Positions 42,801 to 50,914 of a DNA stretch of 64,000 bases are shown one piece after another. Under the pieces are notes generated by a model, which saw nothing but the letters and a program-made list of their open reading frames with translations, made no database searches and had not been told where the DNA came from. Made by a program: the position numbers and the translations under genes. The DNA lies in the NCBI RefSeq assembly GCF_938041645.1, contig NZ_CALIST010000014.1, forward strand, positions 21,712-85,711. The letters are read 5' to 3'. Numbering within the stretch: the first letter of the stretch is position 1; each line of letters begins with the position of its first letter. Source of the stretch: an uncultured Campylobacter sp. GTDB lineage: Bacteria > Campylobacterota > Campylobacteria > Campylobacterales > Campylobacteraceae.

Positions 42801-43345
42801 GCGGTTTTGACCCCCTCGATATTGCCGCCGTATGGGGCGAGGTTAAAATACATTCCTAAAATTTCATCCTTGCTGAAGTGCCACTCCAGCTGAAAGGCGT
42901 TGAAAATTTCGATGATTTTGTTCTTGTAGCTGCGCTGTTTGGGGCGCATCATACGCGCAACCTGCATCGTAATCGTCGAGGCTCCGACGCGCTCGACGTT
43001 GCCCTCGCTTTTTTTAGTAAAATTTTGCGTAAAATTATACGTAGCCGCGCGCAGGATCGAGGCTGGATTGACGCCGAAATGGTAGTAAAAATAGCGATCT
43101 TCAAAGTAGATCACGCTTTGTTTCAGCCGCGGCGGTATCTCGTCCGCGCTCGCGTAGAAGCGCCAAATTTGATCGTCGCTGATCTGCATATTTAAAATTT
43201 CGCCGTTTCGATCATATAAAATTCTACTCTTCTGCTTATTTAGCATATCCAAATTTAGCGGATAAAGCGCGTCTAGGATCAAAAACAGAGCGAATGCAAA
43301 TGCGCAAAATAGCGCGATTTTTAACGTAAATTTTAGAAATTTCAT
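39884..43345 (-). CDS. pbpC: Penicillin-binding protein 1C with two large low-complexity insertions
   Basis: Bifunctional peptidoglycan synthase, 1153 residues against about 770. Order: N-terminal anchor 8-27; glycosyltransferase with catalytic E82 (YFEDRYFYYHFGVNP) and GASTITMQ near 121; insertion about 285-545 (SAE/NLNER/NSDPNAK repeats); transpeptidase with S626xxK (GSTLKP), SLN at 680-682 and KTGTS at 796-800; C-terminal domain split by a second insertion, about 985-1103, of pentapeptides xxQN(S/F). All catalytic motifs are intact. Paired with the downstream alpha-2-macroglobulin gene, as in other bacteria, to repair wall and block proteases together. The -10 TATAAT ends 6 nt from the ATG, so the mRNA may be leaderless. 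Confidence 0.94.
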   Translation of the reverse strand: MKFLKFTLKIALFCAFAFALFLILDALYPLNLDMLNKQKSRILYDRNGEILNMQISDDQIWRFYASADEIPPRLKQSVIYFEDRYFYYHFGVNPASILRAATYNFTQNFTKKSEGNVERVGASTITMQVARMMRPKQRSYKNKIIEIFNAFQLEWHFSKDEILGMYFNLAPYGGNIEGVKTAAYFYFKKDLRELSNAQIALLSVIPKNPNKNRLDRRSNINALKNRLISQLREGGVISQSEYERALAEPFSPRRYAAPNYAPHYALLAFNNYKMQNFTAKDDVNFTQNLKQGGTPGATTGQANSSTRRAAAGAESNFSDAASAESGFTAATRGEPNLSNAANAQAGADSKEMNSKEADFKTDAPKSLNLGERTSLNLNEREGAKSQASVKPNEPKSVKPNEQKSANLDERRDLINAAHSLQSLNLNEQRGAERLPQNFQVDASSGKRPHVNFGAQINSASDVSMQADFASSNANARTDSTSDAKMQTASAASAELQANSDPNAKVPQNFVLAAQAQINSDPNAKTQENSANSKGGAQSKEQTARAQELARLSEGKIYSNLDLKTQIALENFLKDEILELRSKGVRNGAAVLIDNESMSVIAYVGSHDFSANEGQNDGVRSQKNVGSTLKPFIYAKALQHGLITPSKKLIDAPIIFAGYVPRNYNQGFMGAVSATDALSLSLNIPAVKLNLMLGDDGLYEMLSNVHLAEFSKDYYGAGIALGSISMSLMDIARLYSAFANGGKLRKLEIASVKIGDDAKILTPQSAYIVTQMLRNAPRSYLGSVWQNTLNAPPLMFKTGTSADARDLYTVALTPKFTLGVWLGNFDGSKTRDLSGGVSAAKVAFNMFAFLDKSGMLGEAEFARPAGVSFRRVCTDAYREKECAQSAEDLTIDGVEPNEECEIYGTSELFYLLKHGLLDPQKVRVGRCAAKFAAVKPVLNDINAKTYETGADGTLRLKIQCTAVFGERVYIRLSGGSREFIALNSAAFTGENSTDLDSEHSSAAQQDNLKQNFAEQNSAAQNSMLQNSTSQNVKSQNLTKQNSVEWNFIAENPATQNLASQNSILQNSTEQNSEAQNFTAKNFTDQNSSQQNFTARDFITQSLTPANFKVKTGEYFVRTNGEAFTLNLGAGDFELGCLDENANFAKANFRVNERK
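40046..40324 (-). repeat. 15-nt tandem array encoding xxQN(S/F) pentapeptides in pbpC
   Basis: About 18 consecutive units of 15 nt of type NNN-NNN-CAA-AAT-TYN on the coding strand, one asparagine at residues 1010, 1015, 1020 and so on to about 1095 of PbpC. The period is exact; bases outside the CAAAATT core vary. HydD carries a shorter, less regular array of the same unit. Confidence 0.8.
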
Positions 43346-43351
43346 CGCGCA

Positions 43352-43388
43352 ATTATATCAAAGAATTTTAATGATTTTAGGCTATAAT
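43352..43388. promoter_or_regulatory. Back-to-back promoters of pbpC and the helicase gene
   Basis: TATAAT on the minus strand at 43352-43357 lies only 6 nt before the pbpC ATG. TATAAT on the plus strand at 43383-43388 serves the helicase gene. The two -10 boxes are 25 nt apart. Confidence 0.6.
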
Positions 43389-43413
43389 GGCGCCTTTTTG
43401 CAAAGGAATAATC

Positions 43414-45441
43414 TTGGACGCTCTAGCTAAGCTAAATACCGAACAATACGCCGCAGCGACCGCTCCTGCTGGGCACAATCTGATAATCGCAAGCGCAGGC
43501 ACGGGCAAAACCAGCACCATCGTCGCGCGCATCGCTCATCTGCTAAATCTCGGCACGAGCCCTAGAAAAATTTTGCTTCTTACATTTACGAACAAGGCCG
43601 CGAGCGAGATGATAGCGAGGCTGCAGCGGCATTTTGATAAAAAGATCACCTCCGCAATCGTCGCGGGCACCTTCCACGCCGTATCCTACGCCCTACTTCG
43701 CGAGCTCGGTAAAGGCGTGATCCTAAAGCAGCCCGCCGAGCTAAAAACCCTGCTAAAAAGCCTCGTAGAAAGGCGCAAATTTTATCACGTAAGCGACGCG
43801 CGCCCCTACGGCGGGGCGTATCTATACGACGTGTACTCGCTGTATCAAAACAAGGAGATGAGCGCGGATTTTGGGACTTGGTTTAGCAAAAACTACGAGG
43901 ATCAGGCGGAATTTGCCGAAATTTACGCAGATATTTTGCGCGAGTTTGAAGAGGAAAAGGCGAAATTCAACTACGCAGATTTCAACGACGTTTTGCTAAA
44001 AATGCGCCATGAGCTGCGAAAGGGCGCTCCGCTGCGGTTTGATGAAATTTTAGTGGACGAGTATCAGGACACGAACTCGCTGCAAGGAAGTCTCATCGAT
44101 GCCTTTGCGACGAAAAGCCTTTTTTGCGTCGGCGATTTCGATCAGAGTATCTATGCTTTCAACGGCGCAAACATCGACATCATCGGCAGCTTCGGCAAGC
44201 GCTTTGCGGACGCTAAAATTTACGCGCTGAACATCAACTACCGCTCAAGCTCGGCGATTTTGGCGCTTGCAAACCGCGTCATCGCGAATAATCCGCGCCT
44301 TTACGAAAAGAAGCTGATCGTGGGCCGTGAGGGCAAATTTAGCGCGCCTAGGCTGCATGTTTACGACGATACGGCGGCGCAATACGCCCACGTAGCCGCA
44401 CAGATCGCGCAAAGCGGCACTCCACGCGAAAAGATCGCCGTCATCTTTCGCAACAACTCCAGCGCCGACGGCGTCGAGGTTGCGCTTAAGGAGCTCGGTA
44501 TCGGCGCGAAGCGAAAAGGCGGCGTGAGCTTTTTTGAAAGCCGCGAAATCAAGGCCTTTACGGACATCTTCGCGATGATAATAAACCCCAAAGATATGAT
44601 GGCCTTTATGAGTACGTGCGAATACGCAAGAGGCGTCGGTAGCGCGCTAAGCAAGGAGCTTTTCGACGCACTGATCGCGCTTGGGCACGGAAGTATTCAC
44701 GCAGGGCTTTTACGCCCCGACGAGAGCGTTAAAATTTTTGAAAAAAAGAGGAAAAACTATCAGCTCGGGCTTTTTGACGATGTCGATATTATCGGCTCGG
44801 TATCGCGCTTTGAAGCTTTGGAATTTGACGAGTTTTTTCGCTCGCACCCGGTTCTAAAACACAATAAAATTACCGAGGGCGGCGCCGTATTTTTGCACGA
44901 AATTTATAAAATTTTCAAAAAAAGCGGCTCCGCTGCAAGGTCCGCTACGCTCATCTCGCAGATCAAAAACTCGCGCCTTTTCGCGCTCGTGGCGGATTTC
45001 ATCGCGACGAAACGCGCGACGCTGAAAAACGGCAAGATAGACGAGGATCGCAAAAAGGACGAGACCGCTCGCATCTACGATAAATGCGGAATTTTAGAGC
45101 AGATCGCGGGCAAATACGCGGATCCGCAGAGCTTTTATAACTTCATAACCCTGGGCGCAAAGGAGATGAGCGAGGGCGAGGGGGTAAATCTGCTCAGCGT
45201 GCACGCAAGCAAAGGGCTTGAGTTTTGCAGCGTCTATCTTATCGATCTGGCGCAAAACCGCTTCCCAAACCTCAAGCTAATGGCGATGGGCGGCAGTCTG
45301 GAGGAGGAGCGGCGGCTCTTTTACGTGGCGGTCACCAGAGCGCGCGACGAGCTGGTGCTAAGCTACGCGAAATTTGATAAGATCAGAAAGATTAATTATG
45401 AGCCGAGCTGCTTTTTAAGGGAAGCGGGGCTGGTGAAGTAA
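43414..45441 (+). CDS. UvrD/Rep-family ATP-dependent DNA helicase
   Basis: Predicted protein of 675 residues, superfamily 1 helicase. Motif I ASAGTGKTSTI, Ia LTFTNKAASEM, II VDEYQDTN, III GDFDQSIYAFNGA, IV INYRSS, V LLSVHASKGLEF and VI VAVTRARDELVLSYA. It unwinds DNA 3' to 5' in repair or replication restart. TTG start at 43414 chosen: AAAGGA lies 6 nt before it, whereas an ATG at 43387 is part of the -10 box and has no binding site. Shorter than E. coli UvrD; resembles the Rep-like helicase of C. jejuni. Confidence 0.93.
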   Translation: MDALAKLNTEQYAAATAPAGHNLIIASAGTGKTSTIVARIAHLLNLGTSPRKILLLTFTNKAASEMIARLQRHFDKKITSAIVAGTFHAVSYALLRELGKGVILKQPAELKTLLKSLVERRKFYHVSDARPYGGAYLYDVYSLYQNKEMSADFGTWFSKNYEDQAEFAEIYADILREFEEEKAKFNYADFNDVLLKMRHELRKGAPLRFDEILVDEYQDTNSLQGSLIDAFATKSLFCVGDFDQSIYAFNGANIDIIGSFGKRFADAKIYALNINYRSSSAILALANRVIANNPRLYEKKLIVGREGKFSAPRLHVYDDTAAQYAHVAAQIAQSGTPREKIAVIFRNNSSADGVEVALKELGIGAKRKGGVSFFESREIKAFTDIFAMIINPKDMMAFMSTCEYARGVGSALSKELFDALIALGHGSIHAGLLRPDESVKIFEKKRKNYQLGLFDDVDIIGSVSRFEALEFDEFFRSHPVLKHNKITEGGAVFLHEIYKIFKKSGSAARSATLISQIKNSRLFALVADFIATKRATLKNGKIDEDRKKDETARIYDKCGILEQIAGKYADPQSFYNFITLGAKEMSEGEGVNLLSVHASKGLEFCSVYLIDLAQNRFPNLKLMAMGGSLEEERRLFYVAVTRARDELVLSYAKFDKIRKINYEPSCFLREAGLVK

Positions 45442-46294
45442 GGCAAAATTTTGCTCGCTAAATTTTGAAATTTCATTTGAGCACGTTTGACGGATCGTTT
45501 GGGTAAGAATTTTACTCCTCGCGTACGTATGACGCTCCGCCCTGCTTCTTTATCGGATTGCTTGGTAAGAATTTTGCCGCGCGATTTTTGCAAATTTTTC
45601 GATTTGTAAATTTTTACGGCGCGAATATTGCGCGATATTTTGCAGCTCGCTAAATTTCACAGACAGTAGCGAGGTCTGAAGCCGTGATGAAAGACGCGGC
45701 TGCTCGGAGTTTTTTTTGCGAGCTGTACGCGAGCTATGTGGCAGTGCAATCAAAGGCGGTTTAAAATGGTAATATTTGCGCGGCGCGGGCAGCCGTAAAT
45801 ATCACACCGCAACTTGCGGGATTAAATTTTAAAATTTTGCTACCGCTCTGCCGTAGAGTTTTGACGCGGTAAATTCTCCGTGAAATCTCGCACGGCTAGA
45901 ATTTTGCAGCAGAATTCGACGGCAATAAAATTCCGCCGCCCTATTTCATCTTTCTCTTACTTTGAAATTTACGTGTTTTATACATCGCGGAGCTAAAATT
46001 TTATTTGATAAATTCCAAAAATACCGCAAATTCCACGACGAGTTAAAACTTTAAAGCGCATCAAATTTACGGCGCTATAAATTTTAAATTTCACTACGTA
46101 TTGAGCGCGCCGTAAAAAATACGCACCTACCAAATTTATTGCCGCGACGGAATTCCGCGCCGCCGCGGCCCGCATATTTGATAAATAGATTTCGCAGCGC
46201 AAATTGCATGCTGGCAAATTTAATTTATCGCCGCACAAATATACTATCCCGCGCAAATTTAACGCGGCACAAAGCAGCCCTTCGCCGCGTAAAC
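45442..46294. repeat. 850-nt spacer of A/T-core word arrays
   Basis: No gene supported. Short minus-strand frames here (for example 45550-45753 and 45993-46298) are biased to R, S, A and C and have no binding site. AAATTTT, GAATTC and AAATTC words recur, densest at 45825-45945 and 46000-46100. It separates the convergent helicase and upp genes. Confidence 0.45.
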
Positions 46295-46963
46295 TCACAG
46301 CGTATTAAACACCCTATCTCCCGCGTCTCCGAGACCCGGCACGATATATTTTTGCTCGTTTAGTCTCTCGTCGATCGCCGCGGTAAAAACCTCGACCTGC
46401 GGGTAGATCTCGCTAAATCTATGAAGCCCCTCGGGCGCTGCGATGATGGAGATAAATTTGATCTTTTTGACGCCGTTTTTCAGCAGGAATTTCACCGCAT
46501 CGATCGCCGTGCCGCCGGTCGCAAACATCGGATCGATGATGATTGCGGTGCGCTCTGCGGCGTCTGTGGGCAGTTTGGCGTAAAAAAACTCCGCCTGCGC
46601 GGTCTTTTCGTCGCGCTGAAAGCCCAAAAACCCCACGCTAGCGTCCGGTATGAGCTTGAAAACGCTATCTAGCATCCCCAGCGCGGCGCGCAAAATCGGG
46701 CAGATCATGATCTTCGTGGCGAGCTTATACGCGCTGGTTTGCGCCACGGGCGTATGCACGCTCACCTTGCGCAGCGCCAGATCGCGCGTGGCTTCGAACA
46801 TCATCAGGTAGCTGATCTCATCGACGAGCATACGGAACTGAAACGGATCGGTCCCCCGATCGCGCAGGATCGTGAGCTTATGCTCGATCAGCGGGTGCTT
46901 GATCAGCCTTACGTTAGGCAGCTCGCACGCGGTTTGGTACGTACATTTTTGGCTTTGGCTCAT
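46295..46963 (-). CDS. upp: Uracil phosphoribosyltransferase
   Basis: Predicted protein of 222 residues; salvages uracil to UMP with PRPP. Motifs: RDRGTDPFQFRMLVDEIS near residue 34, ICPILRAALGMLDSVF, GFLGFQRDEKT, and the PRPP loop IIDPMFATGGTAIDAV; ends VPGLGDAGDRVFNT. A short N-terminal extension of about 14 residues compared with the 208-residue norm. AAGGAGAG lies 3-5 nt before the ATG. Monocistronic between two long spacers. Confidence 0.95.
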   Translation of the reverse strand: MSQSQKCTYQTACELPNVRLIKHPLIEHKLTILRDRGTDPFQFRMLVDEISYLMMFEATRDLALRKVSVHTPVAQTSAYKLATKIMICPILRAALGMLDSVFKLIPDASVGFLGFQRDEKTAQAEFFYAKLPTDAAERTAIIIDPMFATGGTAIDAVKFLLKNGVKKIKFISIIAAPEGLHRFSEIYPQVEVFTAAIDERLNEQKYIVPGLGDAGDRVFNTL

Positions 46964-47513
46964 TTTCTCTCCTTAAATTTACTGAATTTTGCGCCCTTTT
47001 AGGCATTTTGATCGTATGTTTTAGCGCGAGCGCTCGCGTCATGTCGCTAAAATTTCGCCGATAACGGCAACACGATTTTAAATTTAAAGCGTCTTTGACT
47101 ACGACGCGTGCATCTCGACGCTCAAGTTTAGCTCGGCGGCTCACTTTTAATTTAGCGCTTTTAAAAACGCAGCCCTTTAAATTTTGCTCGCTTGCGTCGC
47201 CTCTGATTTGGTCGCTATTTAAACACGGCGCGCTTTCTATCGGCACCGAGCGCTACTTTTCGGCGAGTGCTTGCGGCGTAAATTTTACTTCCGAAATTAT
47301 CGTCTGAGGCGGCTTTAAATTTACTTAATGCTCTCGCTTGTGAGCCAAATTTTAAAATTCCCAGCTATCCTTGCGCGCCGATAAAATTTTAATTTCATGC
47401 ATGCGGGCGCTGTGCAAGCAGGCTAAAATAAACCGAACGTATCTTTTAAATTTAACTCGACCCAAGCGGTTAAATTTGCCGTACCGAAGCGATCAAATTT
47501 AACCGCAAAGCCC
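46964..47513. other. 550-nt spacer upstream of upp
   Basis: No gene is seen. It holds AAATTT-word filler and, next to the neighbouring lipoprotein gene, the inverted repeat at 47466-47506. Confidence 0.4.
47466..47506. terminator. Perfect 13-bp inverted repeat after the BON lipoprotein gene
   Basis: GCGGTTAAATTTG (47466-47478) and CAAATTTAACCGC (47494-47506) are perfect reverse complements with a 15-nt loop, 8 nt beyond the stop codon of the lipoprotein gene. There is no U-tract, so it may act as an mRNA-end hairpin rather than a classical intrinsic terminator. Confidence 0.4.
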
Positions 47514-48107
47514 CTACTCCTTCACCACGCGCAGGAACGAATACACGTCCTGCACCCCTGGCGCGTGCGTTGCGTACCAGATCGCGTGCTTTTCGTGCTC
47601 GATGTCCGTTACTACGCCGCTAAATACCACGTCGCAGCCCACGATCGCCACGCGCACCGCAGTGCCCGAAACGTCGGTGTCGGAAAAGAGATTTTTCTTT
47701 AAATTTGTAAAAATTTCAAACGAATTGCACGGATATTCGGGCTTTTTGACGCGCAGATAGGTATGCACACGCCGCACGCCTTCGGTTTGTCTAGCTAAAG
47801 CAAGCAGCGGCTCGCGCATCGCTTCGCTATCCAGCAGCCCGATGAGATAGACCTCGCCGTAGAAGCACTCGACCTCCAGATCCCAGCTGCTAAGGCCTTT
47901 GGTAAATAGAATTTTGCTTTGGATTTTAGTCTGGATGAGTTTGTCGCTGGCGACCTCGCTCACGCTGCGGCGGTCGCGCGCTACGGAATAGATGTCGTAT
48001 ACGCTAAGCGCGTTGCCCGCGGGCGCCAGCGGAGCCGCGCACGAGCTAAATAGCGCCGCGCAAGAGAGCAAAAACACCCCTAAAATCGCTAGAAACAAAA
48101 CCCTCAA
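47514..48107 (-). CDS. Outer-membrane lipoprotein with two BON domains
   Basis: Predicted protein of 197 residues. Signal peptide with a lipobox-like LFSSC near residue 23 (a second LLSC lies at 13-16). Two BON-type repeats follow: residues about 53-120 (DKLIQTKIQSKILF, EVECFYGEVYLIGLLDS, VRRVHTYLRVK) and about 130-195 (VRVAIVGCDVVFSGVVTDIE, VQDVYSFLRVV). The arrangement resembles DolP/YraP and OsmY, which bind anionic phospholipid and support the envelope. TTG start with GGAGAG 5-6 nt upstream. Confidence 0.85.
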   Translation of the reverse strand: MRVLFLAILGVFLLSCAALFSSCAAPLAPAGNALSVYDIYSVARDRRSVSEVASDKLIQTKIQSKILFTKGLSSWDLEVECFYGEVYLIGLLDSEAMREPLLALARQTEGVRRVHTYLRVKKPEYPCNSFEIFTNLKKNLFSDTDVSGTAVRVAIVGCDVVFSGVVTDIEHEKHAIWYATHAPGVQDVYSFLRVVKE

Positions 48108-48496
48108 ACCCTCTCCAATCTCGTTTAATTTCTAATTTATCTCAAGCCGGCTGCCCGCGCCGCTTTTTTAAATTTAGCCCCGCAGGCGCCGTTTTGCCGC
48201 AGCTTAAAATTTTGCGCCGTGAAATTTCACAGCTTAAAATTCCGAGCCGACGCGTCGCAAAATTTTACAATGCAAATTTTAAAATTTACGTTGTAATTCG
48301 CACAGCTTGCGGAATTCTGCGTTTTCGTTGTTGCGAAATTTCACGCGCAGTATTCGTCGCCGTAAAATTCTACGTGGCTAAATTTCGTTGCAAATTTGCC
48401 GCTGCGAATTCTACGAGTAAAATTTTTCGCAGCGGAATTCGCTGCTGCAAAATTTTATATTGCAAAACTCGCGCCCAAAATTCCGGCCGGTCGCGG
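48108..48496. repeat. 390-nt spacer of A/T-core word arrays
   Basis: AAATTTC, AAAATTTT, AAATTCT and GAATTCG words recur about every 13-20 nt from 48195 to 48480, interleaved with short GC-rich linkers such as GCCGTG, GCTGCTG and GCGACG. No coding potential is supported; a plus-strand frame across it has no binding site. Confidence 0.5.
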
Positions 48497-49270
48497 CTAA
48501 TTCGTCGTAAGTCCTCCGTCTATCGCAAATATCGCGCCGCTGACCCATTTCGCCCCGTCCGATGCCAAAAATACCGCCGCATCGCCGATGTCCTGCGCGC
48601 TGCCGATTTTGCCGAGCGGATAGATATTTTGCACCATTTGCTCAAACGCCTCGCGCCCCTGCGGACTAAGCGCGCTTAAATTTCGCTCAAACTGCGGCGT
48701 AAGCACGCTTCCGGGCGCTATGGCATTAACGCGCACGCCGAGTTTGCCGACCTCAAAGGCAAGCGATTTGGTGAAAGAATTTAGCGCGCCTTTGGTGATC
48801 GAATACGCCGTCGTGGTGCGCCCTACGAGCATTCGGTTCGCAAAATACGACGAGATATTGATCACGCAGCCTTTGCTAGCCGCAAGCGCACCCAAAAGCC
48901 CCTGAGTAAGGAGATAGGGCGCTTTAACGTTTAGGTTTAGATGGGCGTCCAGCAGCGCTTCGTCGGTCGCCTCAAACGGTACGAATTTTCCCAGTCCGGC
49001 GTTATTTACTAGGATATCTATCTTAGGAGATTGCGCTAAAATGCGCTCGCAAAGACCTTTTATCGTTTTGCTTTGCGCCAAATCCGCCTCTATCGCGTAA
49101 GCTTTCACGCCGTAACCGCCCAAGGCCTCCTGTGCGATTTTTAATTTCTCCTCGCTTCTGCCGAGCAGGATCAAATTTGCGCCCTCTTCGGCGAAACACT
49201 TTGCGATACCAAGCCCTATTCCGTCGCTTCCGCCCGTAATTACGGCTGTTTTGCCCTCTAATCGTTTCAT
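48497..49270 (-). CDS. Short-chain dehydrogenase/reductase
   Basis: Predicted protein of 257 residues, classical SDR. Cofactor motif GGSDGIGLGIA at the N-terminus; NNAGLG near residue 90; catalytic Ser in INISSYFAN, then YSITKGA (Tyr-xxx-Lys). Ends with the usual WVSGAIFAIDGGLT. FabG-like sequence but not in a fatty-acid operon; substrate unknown. AAAGGAAAAGT precedes the ATG. Confidence 0.92.
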   Translation of the reverse strand: MKRLEGKTAVITGGSDGIGLGIAKCFAEEGANLILLGRSEEKLKIAQEALGGYGVKAYAIEADLAQSKTIKGLCERILAQSPKIDILVNNAGLGKFVPFEATDEALLDAHLNLNVKAPYLLTQGLLGALAASKGCVINISSYFANRMLVGRTTTAYSITKGALNSFTKSLAFEVGKLGVRVNAIAPGSVLTPQFERNLSALSPQGREAFEQMVQNIYPLGKIGSAQDIGDAAVFLASDGAKWVSGAIFAIDGGLTTN

Positions 49271-49530
49271 ACTTTTCCTTTCAATACGTAAATTTAGGTT
49301 CTAAAAATTTGAGCGAGATTTATGGATCTCGCAGACTTCGAAATTTTGCAGGCTTTAAAATTTCGCTCGCTTTAAAATTTTACGGCGAAGCGAAATTTCG
49401 TTGATAAAATTTTACTAATTTTAAAATTCCATCGATAAAATTTCACGGCAAAATTCTATCGTAAAGCTCGCGGCTGAATTTCATCGGGAATTTCATCCGC
49501 GAAATTCCGCCCAGCCGTACGCTACTCGGC

Positions 49531-49899
49531 TTACAGCACCTGTTTTACGCTGCTAGCCGTGATTTCAAGTAGCCTCGTAGCAAACGGAAATTTCGCCTTC
49601 GTTTCTTCAAACTCCGCACCACTATCAATAAAGCGCGCCGTGCCCTTTACTACAAAGCCGCGCCCTGCGCCGAACCTGCCTGCTAGCTCCTTTGTAGCGA
49701 CGCTAATCTCGACGTTTGGATTTGCCTCCACGTTGCTTTGCGTCTTTTTCATACCCGCAGCGGGGATGAGGATGCGATCACCCTTAATGACGAGATATCT
49801 GTTCCACGTATTGCTGATATGAGCCTCGCCCTGCGCGCAGGTAGCGATACCCACGGCGCATTCATAATTCAAAATCTCCAAAAATTCCTTGCTAAACAT
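49531..49899 (-). CDS. PPOX-fold FMN-binding protein
   Basis: Predicted protein of 122 residues with the pyridoxamine-phosphate-oxidase-like split barrel: CAQGEAHISNTWNRYLVI, ILIPAAGMKKTQSNVEANPNVEISVA, and GRGFVVKGTARFI. Proteins of this size usually bind FMN as dimers; the substrate is unknown. AAGGAGAG before the ATG. The 260-nt spacer after the SDR gene is again full of AAATTT words. Confidence 0.85.
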   Translation of the reverse strand: MFSKEFLEILNYECAVGIATCAQGEAHISNTWNRYLVIKGDRILIPAAGMKKTQSNVEANPNVEISVATKELAGRFGAGRGFVVKGTARFIDSGAEFEETKAKFPFATRLLEITASSVKQVL

Positions 49900-49997
49900 T
49901 TTCTCTCCTTAAATTTACATTTTAAAGCTCGCGATTTTGGCTGACAAGCCCCGCGCGCAACTGAAATTTTAACTACCTCCGCCACTTTCTGCTGCGG

Positions 49998-50666
49998 CTA
50001 AATTTTATATTTCAAAAGCGCCTCCTTGTCGGCTTTGCTTACGCGAAAGCTATCGCGGATCTTGGAAATCGCCTTGTTTTGGATAAATTTAACCGCCCGT
50101 TTGCTCGCCAAAAACGCAAGCGTGATCTCGCGCTGCTTGATAAACATCTCCGCTATCGCCCACGCCGCACCCATCTGCACGTAGTACCGCTCGTCGCTTT
50201 CGGCGGCGCAAATTTCAAAAAACTCCTCGGGCGAGATCGCGTCCATATTTCGCATAAAATAAACGTAGAAAAATCGCCTCTCAAACTCGTCCGTACCGCC
50301 CTTAGCCTGCTTTAGCAGCGCGTCCGCAAAAGCGGCATCCCTGAATTTCGGAGCAAACATATCACAAACCGCCCAATTAGGCATCGTTTTGATAAAATTG
50401 CTCGCGAGCGCAAATTTCGCTTCATCCTGCTTCAAAAGCATTATAAAAAAGCCTTTTAGCACGAACTCCTCGTGAAAAAAGGGCTCGTAATTTTGCAGCT
50501 CGTCCGTGCCGCCCAAAGCGGCGAAGCTTTTGCGGGCAAGCGCACGCAGTGCGGGAGTGCGCACGCCCAAAATCTGCGGCGCGGGTATTAGGCGCTGCGA
50601 AAATTTAGCAAATTTCTCCTCGCTTAGCGCTCGCAGCTGCCCTAGCATATTTTCTCGTAAATCCAT
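49998..50666 (-). CDS. DNA alkylation repair (AlkD-like HEAT repeat) protein
   Basis: Predicted protein of 222 residues, all-helical. QILGVRTPALRALARK near residue 32, HEEFVLKGFFIMLLK, MPNWAVCDMFAP near 114, FYVYFMRNMD, and YYVQMGAAWAIAEMFIK near 170 follow the AlkD-like family pattern, including the NWAVCD region that lines the DNA-binding concave face. Members of this size are common in Bacteroides and Campylobacter; glycosylase activity is presumed, not shown. AAAGGAAAGCT before the ATG. Confidence 0.85.
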   Translation of the reverse strand: MDLRENMLGQLRALSEEKFAKFSQRLIPAPQILGVRTPALRALARKSFAALGGTDELQNYEPFFHEEFVLKGFFIMLLKQDEAKFALASNFIKTMPNWAVCDMFAPKFRDAAFADALLKQAKGGTDEFERRFFYVYFMRNMDAISPEEFFEICAAESDERYYVQMGAAWAIAEMFIKQREITLAFLASKRAVKFIQNKAISKIRDSFRVSKADKEALLKYKI

Positions 50667-50914
50667 AGCTTTCCTTTAAATTTTGATTTCAAATTTTAAC
50701 CCCCCAGGCCCAAGCCGATTTCGGCGCGCCGAAATTTTGCCGCATAGAACTTTTATTTAAACAGATCGCGTCCTGCCCACAAACTAATCGCCCGATAGAT
50801 CGCGCTACTTTAAATCGTCCGCAGCACTCGCTCAAAACCTTTTATTTGAAAAATACGCCCTGCCAAATCGCGCCGTATGCCGCCGGGCGAAGCAAGCCGT
50901 ATCGCCAAAGCCGC

